A DNA stretch of 64,000 nt from Tachypleus tridentatus. Lineage: Eukaryota > Arthropoda > Merostomata > Xiphosura > Limulidae. Numbering within the stretch: the stretch's first letter is position 1; every line of letters starts with the position of its first letter. The DNA is taken from contig NW_027467782.1 of the NCBI RefSeq assembly GCF_004210375.1, positions 22,175,276 through 22,239,275 on the forward strand, written 5' to 3'. Under the pieces are notes generated by a model. The model was not told the origin of the DNA, searched no databases, and was given only the letters and a program-made list of their open reading frames with translations. Below are positions 36,505-48,639 of the stretch, in pieces. Both the position numbers and the translations under genes were made by a program.

Positions 36505-36950
36505 GTGTGCTGGAAGTGTAGACGTAGCCGTTGCGAAAAGTGCCCGGGCGGTTGGCGGCGGGTCCTTCAATTCGACGTCCCTAGAGGATCGTGTCGGCAT
36601 TTCGATCACCTGGTGCCGCCGACTACCTGCAGTGGCCTCAGGACACCTTGAACAGCGTGGAAGACCGAAGACCAGCGAGCGGGAAATTCGATCATCTGCG
36701 CCCGCCGCATACCAACTAGGATATCCATCTTCTCTGTCTGTTTCGAGCTTGTGTGGACTCGTAATAGAGTGCGACGGTGTGCTGGAAGTCTAGACGTAGC
36801 TGATGCGAAAAGTGCCCGGGCAGTTGGCGGCGGGTCCTTCGATTCGACGTCCCTAGAGGATCGTGTCGGCATTTCGATCACCTGTTGCCGCCAACTACTC
36901 GCAGTGGCCTCAGAACACCTCGAACAGAGTCGAAAACCGAAGACCAGCGA
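36505..36950. repeat. GC-rich tandem duplication, 272-bp period
   Basis: The unit starting GTGTGCTGGAAGT at 36505 is repeated from 36777, the second copy being partial (about 175 bp). Copies share GAAAAGTGCCCGGGC, GTTGGCGGCGGGTCCTTC, GACGTCCCTAGAGGATCGTG and CGAAGACCAGCGA. Composition is far more GC-rich than the window, and it sits exactly between two unrelated satellites. Open frames on both strands (36409-36651 plus, 36606-36881 minus) show no domain that I know. Its identity is unknown; an LTR or SINE-like fragment is possible. Confidence 0.85.
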
Positions 36951-36956
36951 TCTAAC

Positions 36957-38990
36957 TTATCCTTAGTTGTTGTTCATCCTTTACTATATATTTCGATCTG
37001 TGAGGTTCTAACTGATCTTTAGTTGGTGTTCATCCTGTATTACATAGCTCAATCTACCAGGTTCTAACTGATCCTTAACTGTTGTTCATCCTATACGACA
37101 TATCTACATTTACCAGGTTCTAACTGATCCTTAGTTGCTGTTTATCTTGTGCTGCATATCTCAATCTACCAGGTTCTAACTGATCCTTTGTTGTTTATCT
37201 TCTACTACATATCTCTATCTACCAGGTTCTAACAGATCTTTAGTTGTTGTTCATGCTGTATTACACATCTGAATCTATCAGGTTCAAACTGATACTTACG
37301 TATTTTCCGCCTAATAAGCCGAATTTCTGGCCCTAAATTTTGGACCTGATTTTTGGGGGTCGGCTTATTGGCCGATCACTCCTTTCGGAAATTTCTTCTT
37401 CTTAGGAAATGTTTTTCTTTTGAAAATTACCATAGGCGGTAATTTTGTCCCATCAGCAAAGCACGTTAAGACTACAGTGAAACGTTGTTTCTGGAATTTC
37501 ATTGGTTACCTAATTACAGTGAGTGGAGCCAATAACGAATGACATACTGATTCCATCTCTGTCTCAATACGACACGTTCTGCTTTACTACACTTCGCCAA
37601 TGATCACACACAACATGCATGCTGACGCTGAAACGAGACTAAGAAATCATTTTGAAGAAACTTGTCACTTCTTAAAAATAGCTTCGGCTTATTGGGCGGT
37701 AATAAGCAAAAACCCTCATTTTCAGAGCTGAAAATTGGCCTCGGCTTATTCGACGATTCGGCTTATTAACCGGCAAATACGGTAGCTGTTTTTCTTCCTA
37801 AGCTACATATCTACATCTACCAGGTTCTAACTGATCCTTAGTTGTTGTTCATCCTGTATTACATATATACATCTACCAGGTTCTAACTGATCATTAGTTG
37901 TTGTTCATTCTGTAATACATATCTCAATCTACCAGGTTCTAACTGATTCTTAGCTGTTGTTCATCCTGTACTACATATCTCAATCTACATGGTTTTAACT
38001 GATCCTTAGCAGTTGTTTATCCTGTACTTGAAATATCAATCTACCAGTTTGTAACTGATTCTTAGCTGTTATTCATCCTGTGGTACATATCTCAATCTAT
38101 CAGGTTCTAACTGATCCTTAGTTGTTTATTTAGTATTACATATCTCAAAGTACCAGGTTCTAACTGATACTTAGCTGTTGATTATTTTGTGCTTCATATC
38201 TCAATCTACCAGGTTCTAACTGATCCTTAGTTGTTGTTTATCATGCACTACATATCTCAATCTATCAAGTTCTAACTGATCCTTTGTTGTTGTTCATTCT
38301 GTACCACATATCTCAATCTACCAGGTTTTAACTGATCCTTAGTTGTTGTACATGCTGTACTTCATGTATAATCTGGTTTCAACAGTTTTAACATCATAGT
38401 AATGTTTTCCGGTTACCGTCACACATAATAATGACAACGCAAATAATGTACGCTAGATTAGTTGTTCATTCTCTACGTCATACCTCAATCTATGAGGTTC
38501 TAGCTCATTCTTAGCTGTTGTTCATCCTGTGCTATATATCTCAATCTACCAGGTTCTAACTGATCTTTAGTTATTGTTCATGCTGCATTACATATCTGAA
38601 TCTATCAGGTTCAAACTGATACTTAGCTGTTTTTCATCCTGTACTACATATCTACATCTACCAGATTCTAACTAATCCTTAGTTGTTGTTCATTCTTTAC
38701 TCAATATCTCAATCTACAAGGTTCTATCTGATCCTTAGCTGTTGTTCATCCTGTGCCACATATCTACATCTACCAGGTTCTAACTGAGCCTTAGCTGTTT
38801 TTCATCCTGTACTACATATCTACATCTACCAGATTCTAACTAATCCTTAGTTGTTGTTCATTCTTTACTCAATATCTCAATCTACAAGGTTCTATCTGAT
38901 CCTTAGCTGTTGTTCATCCTGTACCACATCATCTACATCTATCAGATTCTAACTGATCCTCAGCTGTTGTTGATTCTGTAATACATTATT
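36957..38990. repeat. 56-bp minisatellite, about 26 units, interrupted
   Basis: Unit of 56 bp: TACCAGGTTCTAACTGATCC, TTAGTTGTTGTTCATCCTGT, ACTACATATCTCAATC. It is split by a TIR element at 37299-37782. A further 95-bp non-repeat piece lies at about 38370-38465. Confidence 0.93.
37299..37782. mobile_element. Non-autonomous TIR element (484 bp) with TA target
   Basis: The left end CGTATTTTCCGCCTAATAAG and right end (read inward) CCGTATTTGCCGGTTAATAA form imperfect inverted repeats of about 26 bp that end in GCCGAAT. TA flanks at 37297-37298 and 37783-37784. Removing the element and one TA gives GATACTTAGCTGTTTTT, which matches an uninterrupted array unit near 38617-38633, so the insertion is precise. 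Internal copies of TCGGCTTATT occur near both ends. It has no coding capacity. The TA target suggests mobilisation by a Tc1/mariner/pogo-type transposase. Confidence 0.88.
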
Positions 38991-39223
38991 AGAAGATTAG
39001 AAGTTGGCTAATAGTAGTTCAGTATTTAAAGGAAATGATGACCATTGTCCAGACAGTTATAGGCCATTTAATATTACATCAGTAGTTGGATAGGTTTTGA
39101 AAAGTATGATTTAAGATGTATTGCAGCATTACTTAAAGCAGTTTGATATCAGTGTCATAGAGCCAGCATGATTTCAATAAGGGAAAGTATTTCATTACAA
39201 TGAGAGACTTACTTGAAGAAAAA

Positions 39224-39317
39224 TGTATTCTCAAGATGGTTGGTATGGGTATTAAAACTTTAATTGAAATTAAGTACAGATACCCTAAGAAGGGTGAAAT
39301 GTTGTTGTGTATTTTAA
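39224..39317 (+). mobile_element. PLE terminal fragment, family A, with 11-bp target duplication
   Basis: Flanked by TTGAAGAAAAA at 39213-39223 and again at 39318-39328, inside a CR1 remnant. It contains GGTTGGTATGGGTATTAAAA and, at 39275-39308, a hammerhead-like 3' half: ACCC, a UAAGAA loop, GGGU, then GAAA. Because the insert is so short, it is a drastically 5'-truncated retroposition or a solo terminal unit. Confidence 0.75.
39275..39308 (+). ncRNA. Hammerhead-like motif, family A variant, partial
   Basis: Stem II is ACCC/GGGU with loop UAAGAA, followed by the GAAA box and UGUUGUUG. The upstream box is reduced (CAGAU instead of CUGANGA). Relative to GACC/GGUC at 56707-56748, two base pairs of stem II are changed on both sides, so pairing is kept. 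Confidence 0.5.
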
Positions 39318-40240
39318 TTGAAGAAAAAGTCTTTTTTAAAATCTTCTGATCTTCTTAGAAGATGTTACTGTAAGAGTTGATGAAAGAAATTTGAATTTGG
39401 TTTTCCTTGATTTTCAGAAAATATTTGATAAGGTACCTCATAAAAGACTGGTAAGAAAAATTAAATCTGTGGGTGTGAGGAAAATGTTATTAAACTGGAA
39501 ATAAAACTGTCATGTGTGTGGAAAGTAGAAAATAGTTATAAACAGAGTTAGGTCTGGCTGTGTGGTAGTTACAAGTGATGTGCTGGGTCCTCTGCTGTTT
39601 ATGACTGGTATTAATGATATTGATTCTGGAAAGACTAATAATTGTTTACAGATAATATTAATATTTTTGGGTTGGCTATCTTTATCAAAGGTGCTGCAGA
39701 TTTATTGGAAGATTTAGATAATTTAATTAATTGAGTCAGTATGTAACAGATAATGTTTAACTATTCAAAATTAAGATGATGCATGTAGATTTTCATTAAA
39801 ACTGTGGTTGAAGAAAAGATCTTGGTGTTGTAATCACAAAATCACTGAAGTCATTTAAACAGTGTATTGTAGTCAGCAGTAAGGCTGATAGAATGTTGGG
39901 TAGCATCTGTAGAAATATTGAATATATGATAAGAGATATTGTTTAACTGTATAAATCATTCTTAAGGCCTTATTTAGAATACTGTACACAGTTTTGTGCT
40001 CCATTCCTGAACAAAGATATTGAATGGTTGGAGAAGGTTCAGAGAAGAGCTGTTAGAATAATATGTTGGCTAGGGTACTGTCTCAATTTCTTTTGGATGT
40101 GACATTTGACTAAGATGATTAACATTATTAGGGGTAGGAGTTTAATATAAAATATTGCCCCATTGATGTCAATAAAGGAATATGATAGTAAATGTGATGA
40201 TCAGTGTTGCGAGATCTGGTAATTTGTCTAGTCATCTTTT

Positions 40241-42639
40241 AAAAATCAGTTTCAAGCAGTAAAAATGGATTCAATTGTTAAATTATTGTCTTCAAAGAAC
40301 TCTTGTTTATGAGTATGGAGATTCAGTGACACAAAGTGGACAAGTTCAGGTACACTCTGACTATCACAAGGAGTTTTCCACACAATTACACAACTTCTAA
40401 TACATGCACTGTCAGAAAAACACATGCAAGACTATTGTATATCTCTTCATGTTTTTCATAATTTTATTCTAACATTAATATAAGACAGATAAAATGTTGT
40501 ACATCAGACCATGTCATCTATTTCCAATCATTTGTTGTCCAGAATTGTGTTTCAAGCATGAATTTTTTAAATTATTTTATTAGCATAAACAGTTTTTGAT
40601 GGGTTGCTGTTTGTTGTAATATTATTGGCGTTGTATGATTGGACATAATAAAATTCTGGCTGTTGTTGAAGAATTTGGTTTTAGTTGCTTCTTAATTTGT
40701 CTTTTCTTGCAGCCATTGGTGGAAATTTTTGTCTCTTTCTTTTCTACTCTGCATAAACTCAAATGATACATCTTTGTGAAAACCCAGTGAAATAAAAAGT
40801 TTCTGGGAATCATGCAGTGTTGAATGTGAAATCAGGAAAATTCTTGTTGCTTTCTACTTTCTTCAGTACTGACATTTATAGGGACAAGTAATTACCTGCA
40901 TTTCACATCTGTTTTGCAGTTATCAATAAATAGCATTTCTCAAATGTATGTGTATATGTTTATGGAGATCTTTATGAAGTAGGTACTTAGTGTATAAAGT
41001 TGTCACAATTACATAAAAGTAATATTTTCCAACCCACTTGAACTATGTATTTTTTCCCCATTTTTAATGTATTTGTTAAAGAAGAATGTACAAGATACTT
41101 AGAAGCTGATTAATAGCTGTCTTGATACTTTTTACCCTGAAACAAATTCAAGTGTGTATGCTGCTTTGGACATGTGACTGTTTTTTATCACAACTGATGT
41201 AATCAGACTTAACTATCATTTACTATTTTTTTCACGTTTTCTTTCTTCTTATTGAACTGAATCAACTTTAGAATTATAGTGCTTATAACATTTAGAGGTT
41301 TCTCTAAACTTTAAAATAAAGTTATGCTTATAATACCATCCTGGTCTTATCAGTGTACTTTTGTATTTAGAAACATGTTGTGTATTCAAAATTAGTCACT
41401 CGTATGTTGATTTAAAGCTTCTAAAATTGTAAAAAAGGATTTTATTATGGTTATTTTAGCATTTAGTTCCATTGATATGAATTCAAATCTATCATAATTT
41501 GGCTGTTATTAGTTGCATAGATTGGATCTGTGTCAAAATTTTAAAGTATATTCATGAAGTTAATTATGTTTTACAAACTGTGACATTAGATACATGACAT
41601 TTGAAATGTGTACTAAACAATTTCAAACTAGGCTATTGTATAGTATGGCAAGTTTTAAGATCAGTTTCAAGTTAGTTTTGGAACATGACTAAAGATACAG
41701 GTGTGCAGGAACAAATGTAAGATGTATGTTCAAGTCAGTCTTTTAGCTGAGTTTCAGGGCCAATCAAATCTAAATAATGAAAGATTATGATTAAAATATT
41801 GATACTTAACACTTCAGATTAAGATGGTTTTTGTTTTGCACAAGAACAGTAGGAAATGTATAGATGTATTGTAATCAGTTAAACCTCCAATTTTGTATGT
41901 GTTTTAAAATCTTTTTATTTTGTAAGATGGTGCCCTGAGAGTACACCATAAATATTTTACAGTATTTGTCTTCAACATAGATGCAACTCTGAAGAAACAA
42001 CTACTTGCAAGTTCCCTCGTGTTTTAGGTTTTATGCAACCTAGTACATTATTTTGGGACCAACTATTGGTCACTTAACACTGATGTATTTCAATAGCCTT
42101 TTACATGTCCTTAGATATTTTTCTCTTGTTTTCTCACTTTAGGGCATATGGGAGTTCTTGCTCAAAAGCTATGATATAGGGCATTTCTTATATCTACGAT
42201 TAAAATATTTATTACAAAATGAAATTCAGATAAATTCTTACCTCTACCACAACCTGTATTAAAGATTTGTACCACATCCCTTTTATACAGGAAATATCTG
42301 TCATACTCTTCTCTCTTGGAACTCAATTTTCTCATACATGTTTTCTCACTAGATCTGAGGGATTGCCATTATTTGATAATTAATCAATTGAGAGCTACAT
42401 TAATCAAATATATTAAACAACCAGTTGTTTTTGTTCTAGTAAGTAGTTGAACAGAAAAAAGGTTTGGTTGTGGGATCTAGTCAGTAGTTCAAAATTAGTG
42501 ATATTGGCTAATGGCCTGAGTGGCTTTGTCATTACAAAGAGTGAGCAAGTTTTATGACATTTTGATTATCTGGATAGGTGAAATACTTGGAAATGGTAAT
42601 TCTGATCAGTTTCCTGATAATCTGTGTAATTGAAAATTA
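40241..42639. other. No recognisable feature in about 2.4 kb
   Basis: AT-rich DNA with no coding motifs, SINE or tandem array seen. The minus-strand frame at 40622-40813 has no domain. Confidence 0.4.
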
Positions 42640-42715
42640 TATACATAAATATGGCGGGTATGGGTAGAGGAGCAAACAATGTTTTTACCTTCTTTGGTCA
42701 TTGTCAGGTTCACGA
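42640..42715 (-). mobile_element. PLE terminal fragment, family B, with decayed hammerhead
   Basis: The minus strand carries GTGAACCTGACAATGACC, a loop, GGTA, AAAACATTG, then TTTGCTCCTCTACCCATACC. The hammerhead-like span is 42672-42713. The second core G (CUGANGA to CUGACAA) and the GAAA box are mutated. Stem I GUGAAC/GUUUGC can still form, with G-U pairs. Confidence 0.6.
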
Positions 42716-42730
42716 TATATCACAAATTGA

Positions 42731-44635
42731 AATTTCTATTAATTGACTGTTGGAATAATGAAAAAAACAGTAATAATTAGAAACTAGTTTTGAGCTTCGC
42801 TTGCTAATAAGTATAGGAGTATGAGAGAAAGATCAACAAACACAAATAGTTCAGTAACTTTGTAGTTCATCAGGAGACTAGTTAAAATGTTTTTGCAGAA
42901 GTATTTATTCAAGGACTACTTTCAAATTATGTTAACTTTATAAATTCTGTTGTAATTTTTATTAAATGTTATTTCTTTATACATTTTTTGAGAAAAACAA
43001 ATACTTGCTCAAATTTTATCATTATTCATACAACATGAAAATGGAGATTTAATATTATTAGAAATAGTAGCTCATTGATAGTTTAGTTATATATTAGCTT
43101 TCTTTTTTTTTATTGTGATTACCATTAGGATAAAGTTTATGACAACTGCCCATATTATTACTTCAGTTCTAAATGGCACATTTTAAATTAATTCATTTTC
43201 AATCATTCTGTTAAAATGTTTGAAGTTACTTTTATCAGAATTATTTTTGTACCTCTAGTATAACAATAAATTATAAATTTAAATTAAGCATATAATTTTA
43301 AGAAAGTAGTACATGTATGTGTGATGTTTTACATCTTGGACATTCTGAACCTGTTACGATTGCTTTGTTAAAATACACTTTGAAACATTTAATATGGATG
43401 AAGCAGAAAACCTTGGTTAGCAAATATGTCAATTTCTATATCTCCATGGATCATTTATGTATTTTAATTTACAGTTGCTGAAGATCTGGAGAAGTAAGTT
43501 TCAGCATCTCCAACTCTTTTAACCTGTGTTAATAATAATTAATAATAATAAATGTATGGAAACTGATGTTGGAGATATTACAAACCTGAATGCAATAGTT
43601 CTGTCTCGTGATAATCAAAGTATTCTGGCTTTAGGTAGGTTGTTTAATTGGAAAGCACTCATGAAATATGCTTTAGAAATTATTCTTTGATTGTATATAT
43701 ATTGAAGTAACTCAATGGTTTCACTTCAGTTAGTTTTCCTGCAGATATCTCTCCTTTTTTACTAATATTTCCTGAATTTTCAGTATTAATCTTGTCCATC
43801 CCTTTTGAAAATTTTTGTGATAATTAATCCAAAATTGCATACAAAATAAAGTTATAAATGTCATAATATGGTTTCAAGCTTATTTGTCTGGATAGAATAA
43901 CTCATAAAATTCCAAATTACTAACTGTAAGGTTTGATTTGGCTTCCTCCATCAAATTTGTACTGTTTAACTATATTTCCTGCATTCACTGATACAATTTG
44001 TCAGTATACAAAACAAAGCTACAATATGTTTACATTTGTAGAGTATCTACCTTTAACCTTGTATTAAAAAAAGATTTAAAAGTCACAGAATTTGAAGCAA
44101 ATGCTTTATACACTAGATAATGATGGGGCATATTGAAATATAAATTTAATTTCATTGGTCAGTTTATGATTTACATTACAATAATGACCACATTTAAACA
44201 TGTTATTTTACTGAATGGCTCTTTTTCAACATAAATTCCCAAAATATTTAAATATGCAAGATAAATATTTAGGTGAAAAGTATCTAATGCTAGTAAACTA
44301 ATAGAGAAATAATTTATTTTTATTTGAATTTATATTGGCTGTAATGCAGATGATGGCAATATATTTATACTTAATTTACATACATGTGTTAAAATGAGTG
44401 ACTGCTAGTTTGCTCCATATTTGAGGGTCAGCACGTTTGTTGGTAATCTGAACTCAGACACTTCTAATCTCATATAATGAAAACTTTCTGGTAATTTAAT
44501 ATTATGAACCTATAATATTTTTACACTTAGGGTCTACTTGCTGTATACTTTTGGGTAAATAAAAATACGATTTTATAATTTTTTTCACACATTATTAAAC
44601 AAAATTGATTTACAGTGTTTTTTTTTTTTTTTCTG
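42731..44635. other. No recognisable feature
   Basis: AT-rich DNA. An intron-exon-like 19-base piece (43472-43490, between TTTACAG and GTAAGT) and a tract ending in CTTTAG/GTAGGT near 43630 are too short to support a gene call. Confidence 0.35.
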
Positions 44636-44720
44636 TTAAAAGCAAAACTACAGAATGAGCTATACGTGCTCAACCAACTATGGATATCAAAATCTTATGT
44701 TTGCCACTGAGTTGTCAGAG
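44636..44720 (-). mobile_element. SINE-related tail fragment
   Basis: The minus strand reads a diverged B-box-like ATATCCATAGTTGG region, then AGCACGTATAGCTCATTCTG and TAGTTTTGCTTTTAAC. This parallels the shared SINE tail with AGATAGCCCATTGTGTAGCT. It is old and diverged. Confidence 0.5.
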
Positions 44721-44968
44721 GATGTCAAGACAGTGCTTTAGTGATATTTACTGGAGTAATTGCTATTTATCTGTTGGCTATTGTAGATTTTATAGAAATT
44801 AACACTGAATGACAGACAATAACATATGGTACAACTTTATTTTTCATATTTAAATATAAATTTTATATATTGGAAATACAGTCTTTACAAATAAAAGAAT
44901 GAAGTCATTATTGTTTTAATATTTATTGTGCTTATAACCTTAAAACAACAATCAATTTTTGTTACAGA

Positions 44969-45029
44969 AAATAATCCTTTCATTGGTTACATCCTCTTCA
45001 GGAAAATAGAAAGATGGAAAACTTGGTAA
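44969..45029 (+). CDS. Candidate internal exon, unidentified
   Basis: Preceded by a good acceptor (TTTTTGTTACAG) and followed by GTAAAA. In one frame (two leading bases) it reads NNPFIGYILFRKIERWKT without a stop. I do not recognise the protein. No compatible neighbouring exon was proven, so it may be fortuitous. Confidence 0.22.
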
Positions 45030-45445
45030 AATTGTAAGTTACTATATTTTAAAATCTCTGAAGTTCTTTCTCTAAAGTAATAAATGTAATTTGAATGTAC
45101 AATATTGTTGTAGGTTCATGGCTTATATATATATTTGGGTTATAGAAATATATGTGAAACACTTAGCAACATGCTCTACTTTATCGTGATTTCAAAGAAC
45201 AAATTTAAATGAATTATCTTAACAACTGAATAGTGTGTTGTTAGGCATTTTTATCATTCATATTAAAGTGCTATTACAGCTAAAATATTCATCTATGATA
45301 GAATTCATTATAATTAATGATTATCTTGATCCAAATTGCAGTTCATTAACATTGACAAGGTTCTAACATTCCTTGAAATTATACACAAAACTTTTCTGTC
45401 AAACTATTTAAGAAATGTTATCTAAAACATAATCAGATTACACAG

Positions 45446-46740
45446 AAGAAGATGAAATTTCCTTCTGTTGAGATTAAGCCTTTTTTAACCATAAAGAAGC
45501 CCTATGAATTTGTAAAGGAATCTGGAAAAGATATTTTGGTTTACTTGGTAGAAGACAACTGGTTCATATTTAATTATTTTATAATTCATTTGCATAACAA
45601 GTTGTATGCAAAGCATTATATTACTACTTTATGTTGTAACTTTAATTATATGTTGTTAACGAATTGCAAATAATTGTGAAGATATAACAGTGAAATGACA
45701 TGATTCATGTAATTAGAGTTGATGAACGATATTTTTCAGTGTTTATTAGTTTTAGAGTAGAAATATACAATGGTTTTAATGTACTCTGTCAACTGCAAGA
45801 AATGAAACCCCAGATTTTGCCATTACAAGTCAGTAAACATATCACTAACCCTTGGTGTAGTGTTCAGTATAGAAGTGGGGGGAACATGTTTGAAAAGTGT
45901 TGGTATTGTTTGTATTTATCACATTGCTAATACAATAAAACACATTTCAGGAATATTAGCTGAAAGTTGTAAAGACATCACAGTCGTCTGGTTTCTAGTT
46001 TTCAATCAGAAACTGAAGTTTAATGAAATTGAGATTTATCACATGGTTGATTAACAGCTTAGAATCTGTTTCCTTTATTATGAGATTCATGATGCTGAAG
46101 CCTTTCACATTTGGAAGAACTCCATGTGATGGTTTTTGAGCACCAGATTAAAGGGTTCAGATCTGATGTAATATGGTGCTCAAAGTTGTCCAGAAAGTCT
46201 ATATACAGCAATTAATTTTGTAAATGACAATCTGAAACACTTTCCAAGGGGTTCTATTTCCTTTTCTTCAAAGCCTGGATTTATCTCTGCTAACCACTCA
46301 TTGAATTCTAAGGTACTTAGCTCAGAAATTATGTTTGGAATGGAATTAGAAGTGCCCAAGTTTGATCCAGTTGGTTCATGAAAAAAATCTGTGAAACACT
46401 GTTGTCTCATATTGTTCATGATACTGGTAACAGTTAACTATGATTGACTGAAACAGCTTTGTTGATATCTGTCAGCAGTATTGATACAAAATTAATTTCA
46501 TTAATAGTATTCCAAGACTTTTTACTTTCCATTATTGCTAAAAGTAGTACACTACAGCAAATTAACTTGTCTGCACAGGTTTGGAAAGAGATAGTTGTAA
46601 TATTACATTGGCCAAACTGTGATGGATTTTTATCAATGCCACTACTCAGGACTTAATAACTTTTTGTGAACTGAAAATATGTAGGACTGAAGAAGCCTTG
46701 AACAATACGGTGGCCAATATTTTCCCTGAAAAGTTGGAAT
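45446..46740 (+). pseudogene. Unidentified coding-like tracts, several frames
   Basis: After an acceptor-like TTACACAG the sequence reads KKMKFPSVEIKPFLTIKKPY and then FVKESGKDIL with a possible donor nearby (45548). A second tract (about 45860-46054) reads KSVGIVCIYHIANTIKHIS and DITVVWFLVFNQKLKF. A third (about 46170-46380) reads INFVNDNLKHFPRGSISFSS, and a fourth (about 46475-46650) reads QINLSAQVWKEIVVILHW. The tracts are protein-like but lie in different frames, and stops lie between them. That suits an old processed pseudogene or transposon remnant better than clean exons. No family is recognised and the strand assignment is tentative. Confidence 0.3.
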
Positions 46741-47760
46741 AAGGCAACTTGCCAAGGCTGAAGATACACATCAGTTTACTTTTCAGTAATATTTTAAATT
46801 GTTAAAGTAAGAACAAGCTTATCTCTTTAATATAATGGATATGAAAACAAAACACAGGATGATAACAATAGCATTCAACTTAGGTATATCTTATTCCTTC
46901 CTTATCACAAAATGTTGTTCTTTTTTCTGTTAATTTCCTTTGACACATTTGCATTCAAGTTGAATGAGGCCTAAAAATTCCTCTGTCACTTATGTACACA
47001 AAGATATCTCAGGATATATTTGTTTGGAAAGAAACTTCAGCCATAAAGAGTTACCTTGTATAAGACTAGTTGAGCACCATATGTTCATGAAAGGTATATT
47101 AAATAAATAGTTGGTCCCTGTTTATAGGCACTGCAACAGCACCATATGAAGGATGACAGTACAGTTTGTTCTGGAAACAATTAATAAAATACCCTTCCAA
47201 GAATGGGAGAAGAACCAGTTTATCACAGACTTAGTGAGAGTTACAGTAAGTTTATGACAGATGCAAAATTAGAAGTTAGCTATTTGTATATTTGCAACAG
47301 TAACATTTGTTTTACAACACACAGGAAGTAAGGCCAAGACATCTTTTACCAACTAAAACTTCTTCCACATGTAGAACTGATGCAATAACAACACTTCCAT
47401 TATGAAACATACAAACAAATGATGAAAACCACTCATACATTGTCAGTAAATATAATTTTAGGAAATGATATCAGCAGAACATGAGAGAAGATTTTTGTTA
47501 TTTTGAATTCACTGTTATGATTGGGGAATGTAGCAGATTCAACATCCAACACAAATTAAGGTTAGATGTTTCTCAGCTGTAATAAGAACTTTAGTATCGT
47601 AGCAAAACTAAGTTTCTTTTTCAAATAAACAGTGGAGTTTATGTATTACCACTGCTCAGAAATTGCCAAGATCACACTATTGTGTATAAAAGCAATAAAA
47701 GATTCAAAGCTCAAACATTTTCTGTTTTACACGTTAAACAATATTTGATAGTATTTTCAG

Positions 47761-47813
47761 ATCTAGTGGCAGAGCGATAAGTCAAAGGACAAAACCAGAC
47801 TTCAATATTTGTG
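47761..47813 (+). CDS. Candidate internal exon, unidentified
   Basis: A 53-bp piece between TAGTATTTTCAG and a strong donor GTGAGT. With one leading base it reads SSGRAISQRTKPDFNIC. Its trailing phase does not fit directly onto the terminal exon at 52260, so another exon would be needed between them. Confidence 0.28.
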
Positions 47814-47917
47814 GTGAGTACACAAATAGTGTAAGTTCCTGCTTATCTTAAAAAAAGAAGCTATTTCTTTTTATTTCAAATAATTGACATGATTTTTATT
47901 TAAAAAAATGAGTACTA

Positions 47918-47990
47918 TCTGCACTAGCTGTCCCCAATTTAGTGCTAAAAGCCCAGAGGGAAGGCAACTTCGTTATCACCCACCACTAAC
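47918..47990 (-). mobile_element. SINE-A fragment, diverged
   Basis: Short minus-strand piece retaining the GGTGGGTGATAACGA body and the GGGGACAGCTAGTGCAGATA region. Confidence 0.65.
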
Positions 47991-48639
47991 AATATCACAT
48001 AGAAAATTTTAAAATCATACACATTGTAAATAATGTTAAAGGAAATAAAATAATTAATAAACTAAGAAAAAATTACTAACACATCTTAATTTTATATTAA
48101 TTCTTATGATAAATTCCTTAACCATAATTATGTCAAATAGTATTTTAAATCTGATATCTTTATTTTAACATTATTACTTGAGTGAGACCACACTGGCTGA
48201 AGAAACTTTTTACTGTCTTTTTAATTAAGATTTTCTTCCTAACTTTATTATATTTTGCATTTCAAGTTGTGGTTAGTGAATCCATTCAGTTAGAACACCA
48301 AAAATAAACATTACCCAAACAAGAATCAAACAAAGATTTGTAAGGTGCAAGGAGTGCATTTTTACAAATTTTGATGATTAATAATTATCACAACAAATGT
48401 GTAGTTCAACCTGTGATTGTCTCTATATGATGCTAAGATGTAAAATGGAAATATCACATTATGTTTTAAGAAAAAGTCCAAACTAAATGGATAGGTTAAA
48501 TAACAACAATATTAATTTCATAACTAAATAAGGAATATAATGAAAAGTGAATGGCATACAAATTTTATTACATGTGGTTTGATTTTTTTAAATTTATCAA
48601 TAAGATTTTTTTTATGGTAATGATATCCTGCAAAGCTGA

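Larger units (their letters stand above)
38991..40240 (+). pseudogene. CR1-like LINE, reverse transcriptase and C-terminal region, decayed
   Basis: Blocks in order: SYRPFNITSVVG near 39054-39090, VFLDFQKIFDKVPHKRL near 39402-39450, VLGPLLFMTGINDID near 39575-39625, then DLGVVITKSLKSFKQC near 39812-39860. LRPYLEYCTQF and WLEKVQRRAVRII follow at about 39965-40060. Stops and frameshifts are frequent, and the FADD motif is not recognisable. A 94-bp PLE piece is inserted at 39224-39317. The block style is CR1-like. Confidence 0.82.

Noticed and set aside
36606..36881. 91-codon minus-strand frame in the GC-rich duplication
   Set aside because: High GC content lowers stop frequency. The frame crosses the duplication junction and has no domain; the opposite strand is also open.
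43472..43490. 19-base microexon between TTTACAG and GTAAGT
   Set aside because: The splice signals look good, but its phase does not join to the nearest candidate exon (44969) and so short a match can arise by chance.
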